A DNA stretch of 64,000 bases. Source: Streptomyces xanthochromogenes. Its GTDB lineage: Bacteria; Actinomycetota; Actinomycetes; Streptomycetales; Streptomycetaceae. Below the pieces are notes generated by a model, which did no database searches, was not told the origin of the DNA, and was given only the letters and a program-made list of their open reading frames with translations. Within the stretch, counting starts at the first letter, position 1, and every line of letters begins with the position of its first letter. The translations under genes and the position numbers were made by a program. Shown here piece by piece: positions 52,727 to 63,758 of this stretch. The stretch covers positions 594,595 through 658,594 of the forward strand of contig NZ_BMUZ01000002.1 of assembly GCF_014650455.1 (NCBI RefSeq). Direction: 5' to 3'.

Positions 52727-55675
52727 ATGAGACGCAGAGCGAGAGCGATCCTCGCCGCTGCATCACTGCTGACGGCCGGGCTCGTGGCGGCACCCGTCGC
52801 CCAGGCCAGTCAGAGCGGAGCCGACGGCGAGGGCATCGTCGTCTGGAACGCCCAGGTCAGCCGCGCACAGCTGCCGCTGCTCCTGGAGGCCGGCGCCGAC
52901 GCGCAGGAGCTGGGCGCCGAACTGCCGGCCAAGGGCGCGGCGGGAGTCGAGCTCTACCTCACCAAGTCCCAGGCCGCCGCCCTGCGCGGCAAGGGCGTCA
53001 CCCTGTCCGAGCGCAAGGTCTCCGCGCAGTCCCAGAACCGGCTCAAGGCCGCGGGTGACGGGGTGTTCCGCCCGTACAGCGGCCCGAACGGGCTGAAGCA
53101 GGAGATCCTCGACACCGGCAGGGCCAACCCGGGCCTCACCAAGGTCGAGTCGATCGGGAAGACCACGAACGGCCAGGACATCCTCGCCCTCAAGCTGACC
53201 AAGGGCGCGAACAAGTCAAGGGACGGCTCCAAGCCCGCCACGTTGTACCTGTCCAACCAGCACGCCCGGGAGTGGATCACCCCGGAGATGACCCGGCGGC
53301 TGATGCACCACTACCTCGACAACTACGGCAAGGACCCGCGGATCACCAAGATCGTGGACTCCACCGAGCTGTGGTTCGTGCTCTCCGCCAACCCGGACGG
53401 CTACGACTACACCTTCACGCCGGGCAACCGGCTGTGGCGCAAGAACCTCCGCGACAACAACGGCGACGGGAAGATCACCTCCGTCGACGGCGTCGACCCG
53501 AACCGCAACTTCCCCTACAAGTGGGGCTACGACAACGAGGGTTCGTCCGAGGACCCCTCGAACGAGACCTACCGCGGCCCGAGCGCGGGCAGCGAGCCCG
53601 AGACCAAGGCGCTCGACTCCTTCGAGAAGCGGGTCCACTTCAACTACGCGATCAACTACCACTCCGCGGCGGAGCTGTTGCTGTACGGAGTGGGCTGGCA
53701 GGTCGCCACGCCGACCCCGGACGACGTCATCTACAAGGCGCTCGCGGGCACCCCCGACAAGCCGGCCATCCCCGGCTACCTCTCCGAGGTCTCCTCCGCG
53801 CTGTACACCACCAACGGCGAGGCCGACGGGCACGCGGCGAACGTCAACGGCACGATGATGTTCACCCCGGAGATGTCGACCTGCACCACCGCGTCGAACC
53901 TGGACCCGAACGACCAGTGGAACGCGGCGGACTGCCCCTCGGACTTCAACTTCCCCGACAGCGAGAAGCTGATCCAGGGCGAGTTCGAGAAGAACATCCC
54001 GTTCGCGCTCTCCGTCGCCGAGACCTCGGCCCACCCCGACCGGCCGTCCTCCTCGGTCGGCATCGCGGCCCCGGACTTCACGCCGGACACCTTCGCCACC
54101 TCCTACGCGCGGGACGACGACCAGCAGGTCGCCGTCACCGTACGCAAGTCGGTGCGCGACAAGACCCTCAACTACCGCATCAACAAAGGCCGTACGCAGA
54201 CCGAGGAACTGAAGCCCTGGAAGGGCGGCGAGGTCTACGGCGGACAGGACAACATCCGCTTCGACCAGTACCGCGCCGAGGTCGAGGACGCGCACGCCGG
54301 TGACCGGGTCCAGGTGTGGTTCACCGGGCGGACCGCCGCGGGCGCGAAGACGTCCAGCACCCCGTTCACGTACACCGTGGCCCAGCGGCCCAGGGGGGAC
54401 ACCCTGGTGCTCGCCGACGAGGGCGGCACGGGTGCGGCCAAGAACGCCGCGCTCTACACCAAGGCGCTCGCCGACAACGGCAGGAAGGCGGCCGTCTGGG
54501 ACGTGGCGACCCAGGGCACCCCGAGCGCGCTCGGCGTGCTCAGCCACTTCAGGAACGTCGTCTGGTACACCGGCAGCGCCCAGCCGAAGGCCGCCACGAT
54601 GTTCGCCGTACGGGACTTCGTCAACGAGGGCGGCAAACTCGTCAACGCCGGTGAACAGGCCGGCGGCAGCGTCGATCTGGGCGGCGGCGCCCTGTCCGAC
54701 GACTTCTCGCAGTACTACCTCGGCGCCTACAACAAGGCCGGGCTCAAGTCGCCGCCCGCCTTCGCCGGGGCCGGCAAGCTCGCGGGCGCCAAGGCCTCGC
54801 TCGCCGCGGGCCCGGGCAGTCCGCTGACCGCGGCCGGGGCGTACACCATCACGTCCGACACCCTCAAGCCCCAGCAGTTCCCGCAGTTCACGAGCGCCTC
54901 CGCGGGCGACTACCCCGGGGTCCGCACCCCGTTCGAACCCGCCGAGGGCTCCTGGTTCGCGGCGGCCCGGCACCGCGACGACGCCTACATGCGGCTCGCC
55001 CGCACCGTCGACCTGTCGCGGACGACGGCCGCCGACCGGCCGAGCCTGGACTTCCAGCTCAGCTACGACACCGAGCCCGGTTACGACCAGGTGATCGTCG
55101 AGGCCCACACGGTCGGCCAGGACGACTGGACCACCCTGCCGGACACCAACGGGGGCAGCACCACCAGCGTGCCGAGCCAGTGCGAACAGGGCTACCTCCT
55201 CCAGGAGCACCCCTTCCTCACGCACTACCTCACGCTCGGGTCGCCCGCCTGCACGGCGACCGGCAGCAGCGGCACCTGGAACCGCTTCACCGGCTCGTCC
55301 GACGGCTGGCAGCAGGTCTCGCTCGACCTCGCCGCCTACGCCGGCAAGCAGGTCGAGATCGCCGTCTCCTACGTCTCCGACCCGGGCACCGGAGGCCTCG
55401 GCGCGTTCGTCGACGACACCCGGCTCGTCGTCGGCGGCACCGCGTCGGGGGCCGAGGGCTTCGAGACCTCGCTCGGCCCCTGGAGCGTGCCCGGAGCGCC
55501 GGCCGGCAGCCCCGGCAACAGCGGCGACTGGGCCCGCTCCCAGGCGCTGTTCCACTCCTCGGCCGCCGTCGCCACCCGGGACACCGTCCTGCTCGGCTTC
55601 GGCCTGGAGAACGTGCCGTCCGCCGCCGACCGCAAGCAGGTCCTGGGGAAGGCGCTCAGCGCACTGCACCGCTGA
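52727..55675 (+). CDS. Secreted M14 family zinc carboxypeptidase, multidomain
   Basis: 982-residue exported metallopeptidase. The Sec signal peptide is residues ~1-30 (RRRARAILAAASLLTAGLVAAP). A propeptide-like region follows. The M14 catalytic domain has the zinc ligands HAREWITPEM (His/Glu) near residue 190 and INYHSAAELLLYG (third ligand His) with the conserved VDPNRNFPYKWGYD. Downstream are beta-rich domains, and the C-terminal third contains MRLARTVDLSRTTAADRPSL and WQQVSLDLAAYAGKQVEIA, an immune-inhibitor-A/MAM-like lectin module with Cys pairs. It removes C-terminal amino acids outside the cell. ATG 52727 follows GGGGGGC. Confidence 0.9.
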   Translation: MRRRARAILAAASLLTAGLVAAPVAQASQSGADGEGIVVWNAQVSRAQLPLLLEAGADAQELGAELPAKGAAGVELYLTKSQAAALRGKGVTLSERKVSAQSQNRLKAAGDGVFRPYSGPNGLKQEILDTGRANPGLTKVESIGKTTNGQDILALKLTKGANKSRDGSKPATLYLSNQHAREWITPEMTRRLMHHYLDNYGKDPRITKIVDSTELWFVLSANPDGYDYTFTPGNRLWRKNLRDNNGDGKITSVDGVDPNRNFPYKWGYDNEGSSEDPSNETYRGPSAGSEPETKALDSFEKRVHFNYAINYHSAAELLLYGVGWQVATPTPDDVIYKALAGTPDKPAIPGYLSEVSSALYTTNGEADGHAANVNGTMMFTPEMSTCTTASNLDPNDQWNAADCPSDFNFPDSEKLIQGEFEKNIPFALSVAETSAHPDRPSSSVGIAAPDFTPDTFATSYARDDDQQVAVTVRKSVRDKTLNYRINKGRTQTEELKPWKGGEVYGGQDNIRFDQYRAEVEDAHAGDRVQVWFTGRTAAGAKTSSTPFTYTVAQRPRGDTLVLADEGGTGAAKNAALYTKALADNGRKAAVWDVATQGTPSALGVLSHFRNVVWYTGSAQPKAATMFAVRDFVNEGGKLVNAGEQAGGSVDLGGGALSDDFSQYYLGAYNKAGLKSPPAFAGAGKLAGAKASLAAGPGSPLTAAGAYTITSDTLKPQQFPQFTSASAGDYPGVRTPFEPAEGSWFAAARHRDDAYMRLARTVDLSRTTAADRPSLDFQLSYDTEPGYDQVIVEAHTVGQDDWTTLPDTNGGSTTSVPSQCEQGYLLQEHPFLTHYLTLGSPACTATGSSGTWNRFTGSSDGWQQVSLDLAAYAGKQVEIAVSYVSDPGTGGLGAFVDDTRLVVGGTASGAEGFETSLGPWSVPGAPAGSPGNSGDWARSQALFHSSAAVATRDTVLLGFGLENVPSAADRKQVLGKALSALHR

Positions 55676-55699
55676 CAGCCGGTAGTGGGGCCGAAGGTC

Positions 55700-55739
55700 C
55701 CCGGTGGCCCGTACCCGCAGGTAGGTACGGGCCACCGGG
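55700..55739 (+). terminator. Terminator after the carboxypeptidase gene
   Basis: Perfect 16-bp stem (55700-55715 with 55724-55739, arm CCCGGTGGCCCGTACC), 8-base loop, 24 bases after the stop. Confidence 0.85.
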
Positions 55740-55871
55740 CCGTTGCGGGCGGCATTTCGGAACCATCCGGACGCGCTCGATGTCACTTCCGAGGCCCTGG
55801 GGAGGTAGGGTCGTAACCGGTCGGGGACATCCCATACAACTCGCCGGCGTCGAGAAACCCGGCGTACCTAA

Positions 55872-56897
<1,026 letters not shown>

Positions 56898-56927
56898 CCT
56901 CGGTCCGGTAGGCACCTGATGTGAGCT

Positions 56928-56969
56928 ACAGGGCTCGGGCAGCGCAATGACGCGCTGTACGGGCCCTGT
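56928..56969 (+). other. Intergenic hairpin between gap and pgk
   Basis: ACAGGGC (56928-56934) pairs with GCCCTGT (56963-56969), and CAGCGC (56940-56945) with GCGCTG (56952-56957), nested. Position between cotranscribed glycolytic genes suggests RNA processing, stability or attenuation. Confidence 0.55.
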
Positions 56970-57018
56970 CGCCTGTCCAGACCGTCCGTCACGTACCTCC
57001 CAAGGAGTCACCTCTCAC

Positions 57019-58230
57019 ATGAAGACGATCGACGAACTTCTCGCCGAAGGCGTCGCGGGCAAGCGGGTATTCGTCCGCGCCGACCTCAACGTGCCGCTGG
57101 CCGAAGGCCTCATCACCGACGACGGCCGCATCCGCGCCGTGCTGCCGACCATCAAGGCGCTCGTCGCCGCCGACGCCAAGGTCGTCGTGGCCTCGCACCT
57201 GGGCCGCCCCAAGGGCGCCCCGGACCCCCAGTTCTCGCTGCTTCCCGCGGCCGAGCGGCTCGGTGAACTCCTGGGCGCCCCGGTCGCGTTCGCCCAGGAC
57301 ACCGTCGGCCCCGCCGCCCACGACGCGGTGAACGGCCTCCAGCCCGGCCAGGTCGCGGTCATCGAGAACCTGCGCTTCAACGCCGGTGAGACGGCCAAGG
57401 ACGACGCCGAGCGCGGCGAGTTCGCCGACCAGCTGGCGGCCCTCGCCGACGTGTACGTGGGCGACGGCTTCGGAGCCGTGCACCGTAAGCACGCCTCCGT
57501 CTTCGACCTCCCGGCGCGGCTCCCGCACTACGCCGGCTACCTCATCGCCACCGAGGTCGGCGTCCTCAAGAAGCTGACCGAGGACGTCAAGCGCCCCTAC
57601 ACCGTCGTGCTCGGCGGCGCCAAGGTCTCCGACAAGCTCGCCGTCATCGACGAGCTGCTCGGCAAGGCCGACCGCCTGCTCATCGGCGGCGGCATGGCCT
57701 ACACCTTCCTGAAGGCCAAGGGCTACGAGGTCGGCATCTCGCTGCTCCAGGAGGACCAGATCCCGGTCGTCAAGGAGTACATGGAGCGCGCCGAGAAGAG
57801 CGGCGTCGAGCTGGTCCTGCCGGTCGACGTGCTGGTCTCCAAGGACTTCCCGGACCTGAAGACCAAGGCCCCGGCGACCTTCCAGACCGTCGACGCGGAC
57901 AAGATCCCCGCGGACGAGGAGGGCCTGGACATCGGCCCCAAGTCCCGCGAGCTGTTCGCCTCGAAGATCACCGACGCCGAGACCGTGTTCTGGAACGGAC
58001 CGGTCGGCGTCGCCGAGCACCCCGACTACGCCGGCGGCACCAGCGCCGTCGCGCAGGCGCTGCTCGACAGCAAGGGCTTCACCGTGGTCGGTGGTGGCGA
58101 CTCCGCCGCCGCCGTCCGCAACCTGGGCTTCGACGAGTCGAAGTTCGGCCACATCTCGACCGGTGGCGGCGCCAGCCTCGAATACCTCGAAGGCAAGACG
58201 CTTCCCGGCCTCGCCGCACTGGAGGACTGA
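57019..58230 (+). CDS. pgk: Phosphoglycerate kinase
   Basis: 403-residue glycolytic kinase (1,3-bisphosphoglycerate + ADP to 3-phosphoglycerate + ATP). Signature [13 protein letters not shown] near the start, [18 protein letters not shown] (substrate Arg), [28 protein letters not shown], and the ATP-site [13 protein letters not shown] with [16 protein letters not shown] 57019 follows AAGGAG. Followed by tpiA after only six bases, so they are probably co-translated. Confidence 0.98.
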   Translation: MKTIDELLAEGVAGKRVFVRADLNVPLAEGLITDDGRIRAVLPTIKALVAADAKVVVASHLGRPKGAPDPQFSLLPAAERLGELLGAPVAFAQDTVGPAAHDAVNGLQPGQVAVIENLRFNAGETAKDDAERGEFADQLAALADVYVGDGFGAVHRKHASVFDLPARLPHYAGYLIATEVGVLKKLTEDVKRPYTVVLGGAKVSDKLAVIDELLGKADRLLIGGGMAYTFLKAKGYEVGISLLQEDQIPVVKEYMERAEKSGVELVLPVDVLVSKDFPDLKTKAPATFQTVDADKIPADEEGLDIGPKSRELFASKITDAETVFWNGPVGVAEHPDYAGGTSAVAQALLDSKGFTVVGGGDSAAAVRNLGFDESKFGHISTGGGASLEYLEGKTLPGLAALED

Positions 58231-58236
58231 ACACCC

Positions 58237-59013
58237 GTGAGCACCCGTACCCCGCTGATGGCGGGCAACTGGAAGATGAACCTCAACCACCTTGAGGCCA
58301 TCGCGCACGTCCAGAAGCTCGCCTTCGCGCTCGCCGACAAGGACTACGAGGCCGTCGAGGTCGCGGTCCTGCCGCCCTTCGTCGACCTGCGCTCCGTGCA
58401 GACCCTCGTCGACGGCGACAAGCTCAAGATCAAGTACGGCGCCCAGGACATCTCGGCGCACGAGTCCGGTGCCTACACCGGTGAGATCTCGGGCCCGATG
58501 CTGGCCAAGCTGAAGTGCGCCTACGTCGCCGTGGGCCACTCCGAGCGCCGGCAGTACCACGCCGAGACCGACGAGATCTGCAACGCCAAGGTGAAGGCCG
58601 CCTACCAGCACGGCCTGACCCCGATCCTCTGCATCGGCGAGGGCCTGGACGTCCGCAAGGCCGGTGAGCAGGTTCCGTACACGCTCGCGCAGCTCGACGG
58701 CGGCCTCAAGGACGTGCCGGCCGAGCAGGCCGAGTCCATCGTGATCGCGTACGAGCCCGTATGGGCGATCGGCACCGGCGAGGTCGCCACGCCCGAGGAC
58801 GCCCAGGAGGTGTGCGGAGCGATCCGCGCGCGCCTGGCCGAGCTGTACTCGCAGGAGCTCGCCGACAAGGTGCGCATCCAGTACGGCGGCTCGGTGAAGT
58901 CCGGGAACGTCGCCGCGATCATGGCCCAGCCGGACGTCGACGGCGCCCTCGTCGGCGGTGCCGCGCTGGACGCCGAGGAGTTCGTCAAGATCGTCCGCTT
59001 CCGCGACCAGTAA
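58237..59013 (+). CDS. tpiA: Triosephosphate isomerase
   Basis: 258-residue TIM-barrel enzyme interconverting dihydroxyacetone phosphate and glyceraldehyde 3-phosphate. [15 protein letters not shown] (Lys in the active site), [15 protein letters not shown] (His), [19 protein letters not shown] (catalytic Glu and loop 6), and [29 protein letters not shown] are all present. GTG 58237. Part of gap-pgk-tpiA-secG. Confidence 0.98.
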   Translation: MSTRTPLMAGNWKMNLNHLEAIAHVQKLAFALADKDYEAVEVAVLPPFVDLRSVQTLVDGDKLKIKYGAQDISAHESGAYTGEISGPMLAKLKCAYVAVGHSERRQYHAETDEICNAKVKAAYQHGLTPILCIGEGLDVRKAGEQVPYTLAQLDGGLKDVPAEQAESIVIAYEPVWAIGTGEVATPEDAQEVCGAIRARLAELYSQELADKVRIQYGGSVKSGNVAAIMAQPDVDGALVGGAALDAEEFVKIVRFRDQ

Positions 59014-59121
59014 GTATGCGGTAGCGCGGATCCGTCGTACCCTTGCGGGGGCCGGGACAGGGATTGTGGAATGTCCCCCCGGCCCCCGTCGCCATATCAG
59101 TCCTAGGAAGTTGGTCCAGCC

Positions 59122-59355
59122 GTGATTGTCGGGTTCTCGATTGCCCTGATCGTCTTCAGCCTGCTGATGATGCTGCTGGTGCTGATGCACAAGGGGAAGG
59201 GCGGCGGCCTCTCCGACATGTTCGGCGGTGGCATGCAGTCCTCCGTCGGCGGTTCCTCGGTCGCCGAACGCAACCTCGACCGCATCACCATCGTGGTCGG
59301 TCTGTTGTGGTTCGCGTGCATTGTCGTACTTGGTCTGCTGATGAAGCTCAAGTAA
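59122..59355 (+). CDS. secG: Preprotein translocase subunit SecG
   Basis: 77-residue membrane subunit of the SecYEG channel. Two transmembrane segments (IALIVFSLLMMLLVLMH, about 6-24, and IVVGLLWFACIVVLGLLMK, about 55-74) flank the loop KGKGGGLSDMFGGGMQSSVGG, the SecG signature. GTG 59122. Located directly after tpiA as in most actinobacteria. Confidence 0.93.
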   Translation: MIVGFSIALIVFSLLMMLLVLMHKGKGGGLSDMFGGGMQSSVGGSSVAERNLDRITIVVGLLWFACIVVLGLLMKLK

Positions 59356-59468
59356 GCCGTCGTCGTTCGACGTTTCGGGGGTGGGGTGTAACTCCAATCA
59401 CTGGACGCGCGTTGGGCCTTACGTAGACTGGGGCATCTTCGAGCACCATCACGCAGGGAGTTACGACC

Positions 59469-59804
59469 GTGGCAAGTGGCAACGCGATCCGGGGAAGCCG
59501 GGTCGGAGCGGGGCCGATGGGGGAGGCCGAGCGGGGCGAGTCCGCGCCGCGCCTCCGCATCTCCTTCTGGTGCTCGAACGGGCACGAGACGCAGCCGAGC
59601 TTCGCCAGTGACGCACAGGTTCCGGAGACGTGGGACTGCCCGCGCTGCGGATTCCCCGCAGGACAGGACCGGGACAACCCGCCGGACCCGCCGCGCACCG
59701 AGCCGTACAAGACGCACCTCGCGTACGTACGCGAACGGCGCAGCGATGCGGACGGCGAGGCGATTCTCGCCGAGGCACTCGCCAAGCTCCGCGGCGAGAT
59801 CTGA
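59469..59804 (+). CDS. RNA polymerase-binding protein of the RbpA family (RbpA or its paralogue RbpB)
   Basis: 111-residue protein. N-terminus ASGNAIRGSRVGAGPMGEAE resembles the RbpA tail; the Zn-ribbon-like core has two Cys pairs (FWCSNGHE and DCPRCGFP); and the C-terminus KTHLAYVRERRSDADGEAIL matches the RbpA sigma-interaction domain. RbpA binds RNA polymerase with the primary sigma factor and raises transcription. This position near secG is not that of the well studied S. coelicolor rbpA, so it may be the paralogue RbpB; I cannot decide. GTG 59469 follows AGGGAG. A terminator follows. Confidence 0.8.
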   Translation: MASGNAIRGSRVGAGPMGEAERGESAPRLRISFWCSNGHETQPSFASDAQVPETWDCPRCGFPAGQDRDNPPDPPRTEPYKTHLAYVRERRSDADGEAILAEALAKLRGEI

Positions 59805-59809
59805 CAGTT

Positions 59810-59852
59810 GAAGGGCCCACAGGGTGAACTCGCTTCCCCCACAGGGCCCTTC
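59810..59852 (+). terminator. Terminator hairpin after the RbpA-family gene
   Basis: GAAGGGCCC (59810-59818) pairs perfectly with GGGCCCTTC (59844-59852), 9 bp, 25-base loop, five bases after the stop. Confidence 0.7.
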
Positions 59853-60150
59853 GGTGTATCCGGACCCGTGTCGCGGCCACGTATGCGCGCCGAGCGGTGA
59901 AGGCCCACGTCGCCGGCGATGATCAGTGGTGCCCTCCACCCTGCGCAGCAGCCGACCGCCAGGGGGGAGCAGGGCGGAGCGGCCCTCCGCCGCGTGCGCG
60001 TGCTCGGGGGTGACGGCCGCCGCCATGGCGGGGCGCTCTTCCGGGCAAGGCGTTCCGGACACTCGCCGCGCTGATTCCTGCCCGCGCCGCCTGATCAATT
60101 AGGTTGGAGGTGCAGCGGGGCAGGTACGCAAGTACGAGAGAAGTGGGCTG
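59853..60150. other. Intergenic region between the RbpA-family gene and pgi, nothing recognised
   Basis: Holds presumptive promoters of pgi (an AATTAGGTTGGAGG ribosome-binding region near 60097-60110). Short minus-strand frames here run into the opposite strand of the RbpA gene and look like shadows. Confidence 0.5.
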
Positions 60151-61812
60151 ATGTCGGAGATGAACGCAGGAAGCCGTACCAGGCTCAACCAGATGCCCGA
60201 GTGGACCGCACTGGGCAAGCACCGGGAGCAGTTGGGCGACACCCATCTGCGTGAGCTGTTCGCCGCCGAGCCCGGTCGCGGCACCGCATACACCCTGCAG
60301 GTCGGCGATCTCTACCTCGACTACTCCAAGCACCTGGTGACCGACGAGACCCTCGCGCTCCTGCGCGAGCTGGCCGCGGCCGCCGATGTCGCGGGGCTGC
60401 GGGACGCCATGTTCCGCGGCGAGAAGATCAACGTCACCGAGGACCGCGCGGTCCTGCACACCGCGCTGCGCGCCCCCAGGGGCGCGGTGATCGAGGTCGA
60501 CGGCGAGAACGTGGTGCCGGGCGTCCACGAGGTGCTCGACAAGATGGCCGGGTTCTCCGAGAAGGTCCGCTCGGGCGAGTGGACCGGGCACACGGGCAAG
60601 CCCATCAAGAACGTCGTCAACATCGGCATCGGCGGCTCCGACCTCGGCCCGGCGATGGCGTACGAGGCCCTGAAGTCGTTCACCGACCGGGAGTTGACGG
60701 TCCGCTTCGTGTCCAACGTGGACGGCGCCGACCTCCACGAGGCCGTCCGCGACCTGGACGCGGCCGAGACGCTGTTCATCATCGCGTCCAAGACGTTCAC
60801 CACCATCGAGACCATCACCAACGCCACCTCGGCGCGCAACTGGCTGCTCACCGAGCTGAAGGCCGATCAGGACGCCGTCGCCAAGCACTTCGTGGCCCTG
60901 TCGACCAATGCCGACAAGGTCGCCGAGTTCGGCATCGACACGGCCAACATGTTCGGCTTCTGGGACTGGGTCGGCGGCCGCTACTCCTTCGACTCGGCCA
61001 TCGGCCTCTCCCTGATGATCGCGGTGGGGCCGGACCGGTTCCGCGAGATGCTGGACGGCTTCCACCTCGTCGACGAGCACTTCCGCACGACGCCCACCGA
61101 GTCCAACGTGCCTTTCCTGCTCGGCCTGTTGGGCGTCTGGTACGGGGCGTTCTTCGACGCCCAGTCGCACGCGGTGCTGCCGTACTCGCACTACCTGTCC
61201 AAGTTCACCGCCTACCTCCAGCAGCTCGACATGGAGTCCAACGGCAAGTCGGTGGACCGCGACGGCAACCCGGTCGACTGGCAGACCGGCCCGGTCGTGT
61301 GGGGCACCCCGGGCACCAACGGGCAGCACGCGTACTACCAGTTGATCCACCAGGGCACCAAGGTCATCCCCGCCGACTTCATCGGCTTCGCCGAGCCGGT
61401 CGCCGACCTCCAGCCGGGCCTGGTCGCCCAGCACGACCTCCTGATGGCCAACTTCTTCGCGCAGACGCAAGCACTGGCCTTCGGCAAGACGCCCGACGAG
61501 GTGCGCGCCGAGGGCGTGGCCGAGGAGCTCGTGCCGCACAAGACGTTCAAGGGCAACCACCCCACCACCACGATCCTGGCCAAGGAGCTGACCCCCTCGG
61601 TCCTCGGCCAGCTGATCGCCCTTTACGAGCACAAGGTGTTCGTCCAAGGCGCGATCTGGAACATCGACTCCTTCGACCAGTGGGGCGTCGAGCTCGGCAA
61701 GGTCCTCGCCAAGCGCGTCGAGCCCGCCCTGACCGAGGGCGCGGACGTGCCGGGTCTGGACGAGTCGAGCAAGGCGCTCGTCGCCAAGTACCGCACCCTG
61801 CGCGGGCGTTGA
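60151..61812 (+). CDS. pgi: Glucose-6-phosphate isomerase
   Basis: 553-residue enzyme interconverting glucose 6-phosphate and fructose 6-phosphate. The signatures are [39 protein letters not shown], and [20 protein letters not shown] (the second PGI signature, with catalytic His), plus the C-terminal [16 protein letters not shown]. Length is that of the E. coli-like long form. ATG 60151. It converges on pgl with a strong bidirectional terminator between them, matching the branch point between glycolysis and the pentose phosphate pathway. Confidence 0.98.
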   Translation: MSEMNAGSRTRLNQMPEWTALGKHREQLGDTHLRELFAAEPGRGTAYTLQVGDLYLDYSKHLVTDETLALLRELAAAADVAGLRDAMFRGEKINVTEDRAVLHTALRAPRGAVIEVDGENVVPGVHEVLDKMAGFSEKVRSGEWTGHTGKPIKNVVNIGIGGSDLGPAMAYEALKSFTDRELTVRFVSNVDGADLHEAVRDLDAAETLFIIASKTFTTIETITNATSARNWLLTELKADQDAVAKHFVALSTNADKVAEFGIDTANMFGFWDWVGGRYSFDSAIGLSLMIAVGPDRFREMLDGFHLVDEHFRTTPTESNVPFLLGLLGVWYGAFFDAQSHAVLPYSHYLSKFTAYLQQLDMESNGKSVDRDGNPVDWQTGPVVWGTPGTNGQHAYYQLIHQGTKVIPADFIGFAEPVADLQPGLVAQHDLLMANFFAQTQALAFGKTPDEVRAEGVAEELVPHKTFKGNHPTTTILAKELTPSVLGQLIALYEHKVFVQGAIWNIDSFDQWGVELGKVLAKRVEPALTEGADVPGLDESSKALVAKYRTLRGR

Positions 61813-61877
61813 CGCCTTGAGGCCGGGCCCGCACTCCAAGCGGGCCCGCGCACGCACGGGAAGACCCGCGCACGCAC

Positions 61878-61929
61878 GAGAAGACCGGCCCGGTCCACCC
61901 CCGAAGGGGCGGACCGGGCCGGTCTTCTC
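61878..61929. terminator. Bidirectional terminator between pgi and pgl
   Basis: A perfect 19-bp stem (61878-61896 with 61911-61929; arm GAGAAGACCGGCCCGGTCC) and a 14-base loop, centred between the converging stops. Confidence 0.9.
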
Positions 61930-61935
61930 GTGGCG

Positions 61936-62718
61936 TCAGGCGGACGCCGGGGGATACAGCGAGCGCGGCAGCTCGGCCGCGGCGGCCGCGTCCAGGAGCC
62001 ACAGCGTCCGGGTCCGGCCGTAGGCGCCGGCCGCCGGGGCCTGCACCTCGCCCGCGCCCGACAGGGCTATCTTCGCCGCGTGCGCCTTGTCCTCGCCGGC
62101 CGCGAGCAGCCACACCTCGCGGGCCGCCCGGATCGCCGGGAGGGTGAGCGAGACACGGGTGGGCGGCGGCTTCGGAGCGCCGTGCACCCCGACGACCGTC
62201 CGCTCGGTCTCCCGCACCGCGGGCAGCTCCGGGAACAGGGACGCCACATGGGTGTCCGGACCGACGCCCAGCATCAGCACGTCGAACGTCGGCACCGGCC
62301 CGTGGTCCTCGGGACCGGCCGCCTCCGCCAGCTCCGCCGCGTAGGCGGCGGCCGCCGCGTCCGCGTCGTTGCCGTAGGATCCGCCCGACGCGGGCATCGC
62401 GTGCACCCGCTTCGGATCGAGCGGCACCGCGTCGAGCAGCGCCTCGCGGGCCTGGGTGTAGTTCCGCTCGGGGTCGCCCTCGGGCACGAAACGCTCGTCG
62501 CCCCACCACAGGTCCAGGCGCGACCAGTCGATCGCGTCCCGGGCCGGCGAGGACGCCAGCGCCGCGAGCAGCCCGTTGCCGTTGCGGCCGCCGGTGAGGA
62601 CCACCGACGCCACCCCGCGGGCGGACTGGGCGTCGACGACCTTCGTGATCAGCCGCGCCGCCGCGGCCTGGGCCATCAGCTCCTTGTCGCGGTGGACCAC
62701 GAGCTGCGGCGTGCTCAC
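61936..62718 (-). CDS. pgl: 6-phosphogluconolactonase
   Basis: 260-residue enzyme of the oxidative pentose phosphate pathway, hydrolysing 6-phosphogluconolactone. VVLTGGRNGNGLLAAL, SRLDLWWGDERFVPEGDPERNY (the WGDER motif) and FDVLMLGVGPDTHVASLFPE are the family landmarks, with RVSLTLPAIRAAREVWLLAAG near the end. The GTG start at 62718 overlaps the stop of opcA by four bases. Confidence 0.95.
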   Translation of the reverse strand: MSTPQLVVHRDKELMAQAAAARLITKVVDAQSARGVASVVLTGGRNGNGLLAALASSPARDAIDWSRLDLWWGDERFVPEGDPERNYTQAREALLDAVPLDPKRVHAMPASGGSYGNDADAAAAAYAAELAEAAGPEDHGPVPTFDVLMLGVGPDTHVASLFPELPAVRETERTVVGVHGAPKPPPTRVSLTLPAIRAAREVWLLAAGEDKAHAAKIALSGAGEVQAPAAGAYGRTRTLWLLDAAAAAELPRSLYPPASA

Positions 62719-63758
62719 TTGGCCGCTGCCTTCTTGGCCGGGGCCGCCTTCTTCGCGGGGGCCGGCTTGGCCTCCGCGCCGTCGGTGTCCCCGGAGCCGT
62801 CCTTGGCGTTCGGCGCGGTCTTCTCCTCGACGCCCTCACCGAGCTTGTCGACGCCGTACTTCAGCGCGGACGCGTAGGTGTCGTCCGGGTCGAGGCGGCG
62901 CAGCTCCTCCGCGATGAGCTCGGAGGTCTCGCGGCGCTTCAGGGCCACCGCGCGGTCCGGCTGGCCCCGCATGGACAGCGTGGCGAGCGAGCCGTCGGCG
63001 CGGTCCAGGACGATGGGGCCGCCGTCCGTCTCCAGGCGTACGGCCGTCAGACCCGGGCCCGACGAGAGGGAGCGCTTGACCGGCACGTCGAGCCGGTCGG
63101 CGAGCCACATCCCGAGCAGTTCGCAGCTCGGGTTGAACTCCTCGCCCTCCACCTCGACGCCGGTCACCTTGCAGGCGACCTGGTCGAGGGCCGCGGCCAG
63201 CATCGAGCGCCACGGCGTGATGCGGGTCCACGACAGGTCGGTGTCGCCGGGGGTGTAGGCCTCGGCGCGGGCGGTCAGCTCCTGGATGGGCTGCTCGGCC
63301 GCGTAGGTGTCGGTCACCCGGCGCTGGGCCAGCGAGCCCAGGGGGTCCTTCGCCGGGTCGGTCGGCGCGTTCACCGGCCACCAGGCGACGACCGGGGCGT
63401 CCGGCAGGAGCAGCGGCAGGACCACCGACTGGGCGTGGTTGAGCACCTCGCCGTACAGCCGGAGGATCACCGTCTCGCCGGTGCCCGCGTCCGCGCCGAC
63501 CCGTACCTCGGCGTCGAGGCGCGAGCTCGTGCGGTCGCGGGGCGAGCGCGAGACGCGCTTGATGACGACGAGCGTGCGCGAGGGGTGCTCGCGCGAGGCG
63601 TCGCCGGCGGCGCGCAGGGCGTCGTAGGCGTTCTCCTCGTCGGTGACGATGACGAGGGTGAGCACCATGCCGACGGCCGGCGTGCCGACCGCGCGGCGGC
63701 CCTGCACGAGCGCCTTGTTGATCTTGCTGGCAGTGGTGTCCGTAAGGTCGATCTTCAT
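62715..63758 (-). CDS. opcA: Glucose-6-phosphate dehydrogenase assembly protein OpcA
   Basis: 347-residue actinobacterial partner of Zwf that assembles or activates the dehydrogenase. KIDLTDTTASKINKALVQGRR at the start, RTLVVIKRVSRSPRDRTSSRL, LPLLLPDAPVVAWWPVNAP and FNPSCELLGMWLADRLDVPVKRS are the OpcA features. A ~35-residue Lys/Ala-rich end ([16 protein letters not shown]) extends beyond the conserved part. The ATG overlaps the zwf stop by four bases. Confidence 0.95.
   Translation of the reverse strand: MKIDLTDTTASKINKALVQGRRAVGTPAVGMVLTLVIVTDEENAYDALRAAGDASREHPSRTLVVIKRVSRSPRDRTSSRLDAEVRVGADAGTGETVILRLYGEVLNHAQSVVLPLLLPDAPVVAWWPVNAPTDPAKDPLGSLAQRRVTDTYAAEQPIQELTARAEAYTPGDTDLSWTRITPWRSMLAAALDQVACKVTGVEVEGEEFNPSCELLGMWLADRLDVPVKRSLSSGPGLTAVRLETDGGPIVLDRADGSLATLSMRGQPDRAVALKRRETSELIAEELRRLDPDDTYASALKYGVDKLGEGVEEKTAPNAKDGSGDTDGAEAKPAPAKKAAPAKKAAAK

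Noticed and set aside
59923..60026. A small minus-strand protein between the RbpA-family gene and pgi
   Set aside because: The frame has no stop before it runs antisense into the RbpA-family gene, no ribosome binding site, and no recognisable domain.
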